Assembly: GCA_033977485.1 (NCBI GenBank)
Contig: CM066988.1
Coordinates: 54,373,649-54,437,648, forward strand
Direction of reading: 5' to 3'
From: Hydrangea macrophylla
Taxonomy: Eukaryota; Streptophyta; Magnoliopsida; Cornales; Hydrangeaceae
DNA: 64,000 nucleotides
In this document: one piece after another, positions 57,722 to 64,000 of the stretch
Layout of the letters: every line of letters starts with the position of its first letter
Numbering within the stretch: the first letter of the stretch is position 1
Position numbers and translations under genes: made by a program
Notes under the pieces: generated by a model
The model's input: only the letters and a program-made list of their open reading frames with translations
Databases searched by the model: none
What the model was told of the DNA's origin: nothing

Positions 57722-57926
57722 TTGTGATACAGTTTGTGACCTATTGTAAAAAGTTTTTCTGTCTTTAAAGGCCTATTTTGTTGTGAATTCACAATGTTAT
57801 GTGTATATGTTCACAATGAATTCAATGACAATTGCAAATCAAACACTTTTTAAACATGTATAACAAGTGCAATAATAAGAAAATTGGTGAAAAAACACAA
57901 CTCACTCAACACAAAATTCAAAATAA

Positions 57927-58259
57927 TGCTCAATCAAACTCAATGGATTCAAATTTGGTAAAATTTTACTACTATGCTATATTTGCTTTAAATCAGTGAC
58001 AAAAGATCCTTGATACGACTTGGTGAAATCCCCAAGATTGTGAATATATCAAATAATCAAGGGAACAACAAAGGGAAAAGAGAAAAGAGAGAAGAGAGAA
58101 GAGAAAAGAGAGCTAGGGTTTCTTATAACATGAAACAGAATGAATGAATACAAAAGAAAGAGACAAATACGAATATATCTAGGTATGCAATATTATCCTA
58201 AAATAAAGTAAAAGACTAACTACCCTAAAGCTAAAAAGCTAAATATCAATACTCTAATA
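57927..58259 (-). repeat. Copia 3' LTR
   Basis: 333 bp. Read on the minus strand it follows the purine tract GAGTTTGAGGGGGGG (58274-58260) and starts TATTAGAGTATTG, probably from TGTTAGAG. It ends ...TTGAGCA. The same end is found at 63886. Confidence 0.75.
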
Positions 58260-59046
58260 CCCCCCCTCAAACTCAAGATGCTACAGCTAAAAGCATAGAG
58301 AGTTTGCCAACCAAAAAATGAAAACACTGAATCAGATGTGACTTTGTAAACAAATCAGCAATCTGTACGGAAGAAGAAATCAAAGGCAAAGTGATAGCTC
58401 CATGCTTAAGGTGATGATGAGTAATATGACAATCAATCACTACATGCTTGGTCCTCTCATGAAAAACTGAATTGTGAGCAATCTGAATAGCACTCTTATT
58501 ATCACAATACATAAGGGAAGGGTGAGGAAGAGAGACCCATATCTGTAATTAGCCGGCTTAACCAAACAACCTCACGGGTAGTCGAAGCCATAGCACGATA
58601 CTCAGCTTCCGTGGAAGACACATCAACAACATCTTACTTCTTGTTATTCCAAGAAATGAGATAATCACCCAAAAATATACAAAATCTAGTAACAGACTTA
58701 CGATCTGTAGGGTCAGTGGCCCAATCAGCATTAGAGTATGTGCGTAGCTCCAAGGAAGAAGATGACAAAAGTGAAAGACTTTGAGATCGAGTGCCCCCTC
58801 AAATACCTCAGAATACGATGAACAACAGTCAAATGAACTATAGTAGGGGAAGTAGAGCAAACTGACTAACAACATGAATAACATGAGCAATATCCGAACG
58901 AGTAATAGTAAGATAAACCAAGCTACTAACAATAGTGCGATATAAGGTAGGATCGGGCAAAGGAACGCCATCAGAAGGGTAAAACGAACATTAAGCTCCA
59001 AAGGGGTATCAACAATCTTATTGTTGGCCAAAAAATGGAAACCTTA

Positions 59047-59048
<2 letters not shown>

Positions 59049-59077
<29 letters not shown>
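59049..59077. repeat. Run of 29 G
   Basis: It follows CCTTAGA and precedes TGAATAAGG, near the start of the solo LTR. The true length may differ, since such runs are hard to sequence. Confidence 0.7.
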
Positions 59078-59733
59078 TGAATAAGGTTTTAGCGTAAATT
59101 TAACCTTTTTAAAAAACTTAATACAATTTAACCACAATCACAAATAATTAGGTAAAGAGAGAAGGGAAGAGAAACTTGCAAATCGAGTTTTCAAGTGGTT
59201 CGGCAATCCGCACACCGCAGCCTACGTCTACCCCTCAAGAACACCTCTTGAGGATTCCTTTAATCCGACCTACTTCATTGGTGTAGATCAAACCGTTACA
59301 AGAGCCTTGAATCTCTTCCAAAGAAGAACACCTCTTTTTTGCAATCAAGGGTTACTAACCCTCACTCTTTACAATTGATTTGGGTACAAATGATAACTCT
59401 CTCTCTAGAGTGGATAATGCAATTAAAGCTCACACAACAACTCCTTAGTGAGTAGATAATACAAATCAAATCTCACTACAATATACTCTCAAAGAAATAC
59501 AAATCAAGAACTAGAGCAAATTGATAAACTCACACAACTAGGGTTCAAATGTGAATGATTAAAAATCAACAAGTTGTGTGATTCAAATGAATGTTTTCCA
59601 ATGGATTGATCAACATTAAATGGTTTGGGAAAACATGTGTTTATAGGCCAAGAAAGATTATAGCCGTTAGTGGCAAAATGGTAAATATTTGGCCTTAAAA
59701 GAAAACTAGCCGTTATGCAGAAACTGCACAATC

Positions 59734-59896
59734 CAGTCGACTGAAGCCGCGACCCAGTCGACTGATGCCTTTTTTAGTTGTCTTAAAATAGGCCCGGTCG
59801 ACTGAAGCATCGAGGCAGAACCTATGTTTTTCTTGAAGAAACCAGTCGACTTAAAGGGGGTCCGGTCAACTGAAAATTGAAGCGTCCAGTCGATTG
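59734..59896. repeat. Palindrome array CAGTCGACTG
   Basis: Six units: 59734-59743 and 59755-59764 (perfect CAGTCGACTG), 59795-59804 (CGGTCGACTG), 59843-59852 (CAGTCGACTT), 59863-59872 (CGGTCAACTG) and 59887-59896 (CAGTCGATTG). It lies in the middle of the solo LTR. Confidence 0.8.
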
Positions 59897-59917
59897 AAGA
59901 ACTTGTTTAGTAGACTA

Positions 59918-59980
59918 TTTTTCTACTGAAAAACAGTTTTTCTACTGAAAAACAATTTTTCTACTGAAAAACAGTTTTCT
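59918..59980. repeat. Short tandem repeat TTTTTCTACTGAAAAACAG
   Basis: Three units of about 19-20 bp. CTGTTTTTC and GAAAAACAG are reverse complements, so this repeat is also self-complementary. Confidence 0.75.
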
Positions 59981-62900
59981 AGTTTTGAAAGATTTATCCA
60001 AGTTTTAAACCTTTAAGCCCTTTATGAGTGATAATAAAAAAGCTTTACAAAATAAACCTAGACTCAAACAAAGGATAAAAGATCTTCAAGTCTTCAAGCT
60101 TGATCCTTGTCGAGCTCCATCACTCTTGGACTTCACCATATGCTATCTCATAATCTCAAACAAAGTTAGAACATATAAATGTATAAATCAAGAGATAAGC
60201 ACAAAAAAATGACTTGATAATTCATTAGAATAGAATCATTAAGAACATGCAATTATCATTTGATTTGTCATCATCAAAACAAACATAAATAATGCCTTCT
60301 AATACTTATTATCAGTGAGGAGAGCACGCTCAAGAATGTCACCTGTATACTTAGACTGAGAGAGATGATAACCTTTTGGAGAAAAGGCTACTTCAATCCA
60401 TAAAAAATAACGTAGTGAACCTAAGTCTTTTATTTCAAAACAACGAGCTAATTCAGACTTCAACATTGCAATCCCTTCAACATGATCACCAGTAATAATC
60501 ATGCCATAAACATACAAAGAAAGCATAATACGACCAGCAGTGGTACACCTGATAAAGAGAGCTGAATCACATTCACTTGGGGAAAACCCAAATGAGGTAA
60601 TCACAGTGGAAAACTTCTCAAACCAAGCTCGAGGGGCTTTTTTAAGACAATATAAGGCTTTCTTAAGCCTGTAAACTGCACCAAGACCACGAGGAACACC
60701 CGGAGGAGGAATCATATAAACCTCCTCGTGGAGGTCTCCATTCAAGAAAGCATTTTTAACAGCCATCTGAGTTATATGCCACTGACGAATAGAAGCAACT
60801 GCAATAAGAGTACGAACAATAGTCATTTTAGCAACAGGAGCAAAAGCCTCCTCGTAATCCATACCATACTGCTAGAAAAAACTCTTGGCAACCAATCTTG
60901 CTTTGTATCGCTCAACAGATCCATTTGACTTGGTTTTGATTTTATAAACCCAACAAGAATCACTAGCACTCTTACTAGAAGGTAAACTCCAAGTGTCTGT
61001 CATATACAATGCAGAGAGTTCCTCTGCCATAGCTTGCTACCAAAGCGGATTAAAAGCTGCCTCTTTATAGGACAGAGGCTCAGAGAGATCATGAACTAAA
61101 GCTAAAAAGGAAGCAAAAGAATCTGAATAACAAGAAGGTGATTAAGGGAACTTACGAGTGCGAGGAGGATTGCGAGGAGGTTTCACAGCCTAAGCAAGTG
61201 CTTGGGTGGCCTTTGGAAGGGAGGTAGCATCATGCGGTAAGGTACCAATATCAGTAGAAGTAGAACCATGAGGTGAGACAATATCAGTGGTGTATGGGGT
61301 TCGAGAGGGCATATTATCGGTATCATCAGAGAATGGGTCAAGGTGGATGAGATCAGATTTAGTCAACTCATGATCATTATCAGGAATAAAAAAGAAGGGT
61401 ATGTGCTCAAGAAACAGAACATGGCGAGAGACATGTAGTTTTTAAGTAACTTGGTCAAAGCAACGATATCCCTTCTGACCCTCACCATAACCTAGAAAAA
61501 TACAAATAGTAGACTTTGGTGACAATTTGTTACACTCTACACGAGGTTGAAGGACAAAACAAGTACATCCAAACACCTTTAAGGAAGAATAATCAGGAGC
61601 ATGCCCATACAAATTTTCAAAAGGTGATAGACCTGAGTAGTGAGAGGACATAATTTTATTAATCAGCTTGACAGCAGTAAGGACAACCTCTCCCAAAGAG
61701 CACTAGGGACATATGCAGATAATAAAAGAGAGTAAGCAGTTTCAATAATATGCTGATGTTTTCTTCAGCAACTCCATTTTGCTCAGGAGTGTTAGTACAA
61801 GAGGACTGGTGAGTAGTTCAATCTAAAGAAAGCAACCCATGAAATTTATGATAGGTATACTCTATACCTAAATCATATCTACAACATTTGATGACATTAG
61901 AATATTGAGTTTGGACAAAAGCACGAAAGGTATTGTAAATATCAAAGAAGTCTGAACGACGTTTCATAAGATCAACCAAACAGTAATGAGTGCAATAATC
62001 AATAAATGATGCATAATATCGAGACCCCCCTCTTGTAGTAATAGGAAAGGGTCCCCACACATTAGAATGAACTAAATCAAGTGGTGCAAGAGAATAAGAG
62101 ATACTTCTATTAAAAGGTAAAGCTAAAAATTTTGCTAGTTTGCAACCACTACAATTAGAAATGTCATGAGTTTGTAAATCTCCTAATTTTCCTATAGAAG
62201 CTAAATATTTTAAACGAGAGGCTGAAACATAACCAAGGCAAACGAAGATGAACTCAAACGAAAGGATGACAAGTCAACACTAGAAGTTGTAACCACTGGT
62301 ACATTGAGCTTGTCTAAGATGTATTATCCCTCTTGCCTATGGCCTGTCCCAATCAATGTCTGAGATTACGGATCCTGCACATGACAAAAAGTAGAAAAAA
62401 AGAGACTAAGTAACCTACATTATAAAGTTGACCAACAGAAACAAGATTCATAGTAAGATGGGGAATGTGATAAACACTAGAGAGAGATACGTGAGGTGTG
62501 ACAATAGACCCAACACCCATTAATGGCATGGGAGTACCATCAGCAGTCATAATAGGCAAAGAGTTATGTCAGGTGACATGATTAGAAGCTCCAGAGTCTA
62601 AGACCCAAATACCTTAGGACATACCTGAAGACATATATACTTAGTGAAGAGGTGGCCATAGCATGTAGCAAGGAACTTTTGAAATTTCTTAGCAAGAGAG
62701 GTCATGGACTGAGTGGATGGGGAAGGGGAACAGGGTCTAAATGAGTCTGATGGTGGTACAACTGCTGCATTGTTAGATTGTGGAGACCTATACAAACGCT
62801 ACTGAGTTTGGTGGTCAGATTTCCAATGAGAAGGCTGAGGTTGCTGCTATTTTAGTGGTCGACTATGTGAGGGATGGTTGTTGCTGTTGGGATGGTTTGC

Positions 62901-63885
62901 TCGACCCAACCTAGGACATTGAGCCTTCCAATGGCCATTCTGCTTACATTAACTACATACATCACTACCAACTCTCGAGTAAGGCTTATTCTGATTATTG
63001 GACGGTGACCAAAAAGGAGCTGCTAAAACAGACAGAGTAGAGTCAGGGAGAATTCCCTTTTTGGACTGGGTCTTGAAACGTATTTTCTCGGCTACTATCT
63101 CATGGACAACAGAATCAACAGATGGAAGTGGGCTACGATGGAGAATGGACCCATAATGGCCCTCAAAATCATCACAAAGGGCCATAAAAAACTGAACCAG
63201 ACGTTATTCCTCCCTACTAGCGATATATGGTGTAAACGCCTGCAATTCGGTCAAATCCATGAGGGCCAACTGATCCCAAAGATCTGTCATTGTGGAGTAG
63301 AACTCCTAAATACTCAATTTTTTTTGTTCAAGGGAACGAATATCACACTCTAATTGGTACCTCTTTGCAAAATTGGTCTGTATAAACAATTTGGCCAAAT
63401 GATCCCGCACCTCTGCATATTCAAACTTTGCCAATTGCATACCTTTTGAGGGTGTAACGGAGTTGTTGATCCAAGTAATAATTTTTAAATTGTTTGTCTC
63501 CCAAATATCTAGCAATTCTGCATATTCGTCAGCCTTTTCATTCTTAGGTTTACTAAAATCCCCATTGACGTAACCCCACATCGTTTTCCTCCTAAGAAAA
63601 TTTTTCATCACATAGTTCCAATATGAAAAATTCTTTCCATCAAGTTTAACACTAATCGCTTGAAGCGAATAATCTCTTTCACCAGCCATAACGAAAACGA
63701 AACAATCAAAGAACACAAAATAAACGAACCAGAATCAAAGACAGAGCCATAAAGACAAACCAGAAGCAGCGAGAGATCTAAAAACGAACACGCGATCGCG
63801 AATCAGTGCGAGATCCAAAAATAAATCCGAATCAGCGAGAAATCCAAAGACGAACCAGAATCATCCGGAAAAAAAACCAAAGTAA

Positions 63886-64000
63886 TGCTCAATCAAACTC
63901 ATTGGATTAAAATTTGGTAAAATTATACTACTATGCTATGTTTGCTTTAAATCAGCGACAACAGTTGCTTGATATGACTTGATGAAATCCCCAAGATCTG
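63886..64000 (-). repeat. Copia 5' LTR, truncated by the window
   Basis: The first 115 bp match 57927-58041 with several substitutions (for example ATTGGATTAAAATTTGG versus AATGGATTCAAATTTGG), so this Copia insertion is older than the Gypsy element next to it. Confidence 0.75.

Larger units (their letters stand above)
59022..60304. mobile_element. Probable solo LTR inside Copia RT, 1.28 kb
   Basis: The Copia RT reading breaks at LTDNK and resumes after 1.28 kb with [12 protein letters not shown]. The duplicated pentamer CTTAT flanks the insert (59017-59021 and 60305-60309). The insert starts TGTTGGCCAAAAAATGG, a typical LTR terminus, and ends TCTAATA, where CA is expected. There is no coding sequence or second LTR. 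It contains a G29 run, a GTCGAC palindrome array and a small A/T-rich tandem repeat. Confidence 0.7.
58276..63689 (-). pseudogene. Copia gag-pol polyprotein, multiply broken
   Basis: The start codon is at 63689: MAGERDYSLQAISVKLDGKN, FSYWNYVMKNFL (gag, to ~63300). A zinc knuckle piece CKQNGHWKAQCPRLGR is near 62900-62950, the protease region (LDSGASNHVT type, in two frames) is near 62560-62610, and integrase has PLDLVHSNVWGPFP, then FIDYCTHYCLVDLM and NGVAEE. The integrase end is VFGCTCFVLQP and IFLGYGEGQKGYRCFD. RT reads MDYEEAFAPVAKMTIVRTL, then AVKNAFLNGDLHEEVYM; the usual YVDDM box is changed to YVYGM. RNase H has YCDNKSAIQIAHN and ADLFTKS. Many stops and frame changes; not functional. 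The order PR-IN-RT-RH is the Copia order. Confidence 0.88.
57927..64000 (-). mobile_element. Copia retrotransposon, minus strand, cut by the window edge
   Basis: The 3' LTR is at 57927-58259. The start of the 5' LTR (63886-64000, same TGCTCAATCAAACTCA beginning) is truncated by the window. Between them, in minus order: gag, zinc knuckle, protease, integrase, RT, RNase H, all with stops or frameshifts, and a 1.28 kb insertion in RT. I could not recognise a clear primer site next to the 5' LTR. Confidence 0.88.

Noticed and set aside
57773..57785. Certain CACTA right terminus
   Set aside because: The end matches CACTAGTG only loosely and lacks a confirmed 3-bp duplication, so it is kept only as a low-confidence idea.

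Overview
The window is nuclear DNA from a flowering plant, most likely a woody eudicot. The evidence is a split starch synthase gene with GT...AG introns, two intronless light-harvesting chlorophyll a/b protein genes, a plant tRNA-derived SINE, and heavy loading with LTR retrotransposons (Gypsy and Copia), TRIMs and MITEs. I cannot name the species. Only three host protein genes are well supported.

Layout. 1-18.3 kb is transposon-rich accessory DNA: a 4.2 kb TG...CA insertion with a 5-bp target duplication (1861-6072), ends of a long LTR family finishing in TGTCTACA (7268 and 11607), Copia RNase H and RT fragments, a probable Gypsy LTR (from 8597), and a 3.9 kb gag-only Gypsy element with two LTRs (12554-16453). 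Two MITEs and a SINE lie just upstream of the first gene. 18.6-38.5 kb (+) is an apparently intact starch synthase 4 (SS4) gene: 16 exons, 1008 codons by my splice reconstruction, with many elements lodged in its introns (a Copia deletion derivative, a complete TRIM, hAT-type and MULE-type elements). 40.4-44.9 kb (-) holds two tandem Lhcb1 genes in a duplicated unit spaced 3.72 kb apart; a MITE interrupts one unit and its empty site is visible in the other. 46.4-48.2 kb has fold-back MITEs and two minisatellites. 49.4-57.7 kb is a Gypsy-type element whose 2054-bp LTRs look identical but whose interior is non-coding apart from permuted integrase pieces. 57.9 kb to the right edge is a broken Copia element on the minus strand, with a probable 1.28 kb solo LTR in its reverse transcriptase.

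Function. SS4 primes and shapes starch granules in the chloroplast. Lhcb1 is the main antenna protein of photosystem II. They share the plastid as destination, but nothing here shows a joint regulatory unit.

Most interesting signal. At least six separate repeat arrays, in at least five different LTR-type insertions, are built from short palindromes. In two arrays (6824-7041 and 52000-52320) the stems change in a compensatory way between units, and in the second the loop stays constant. Such covariation is what maintained pairing, or palindrome-correcting conversion, would leave. No standard feature type accounts for it.
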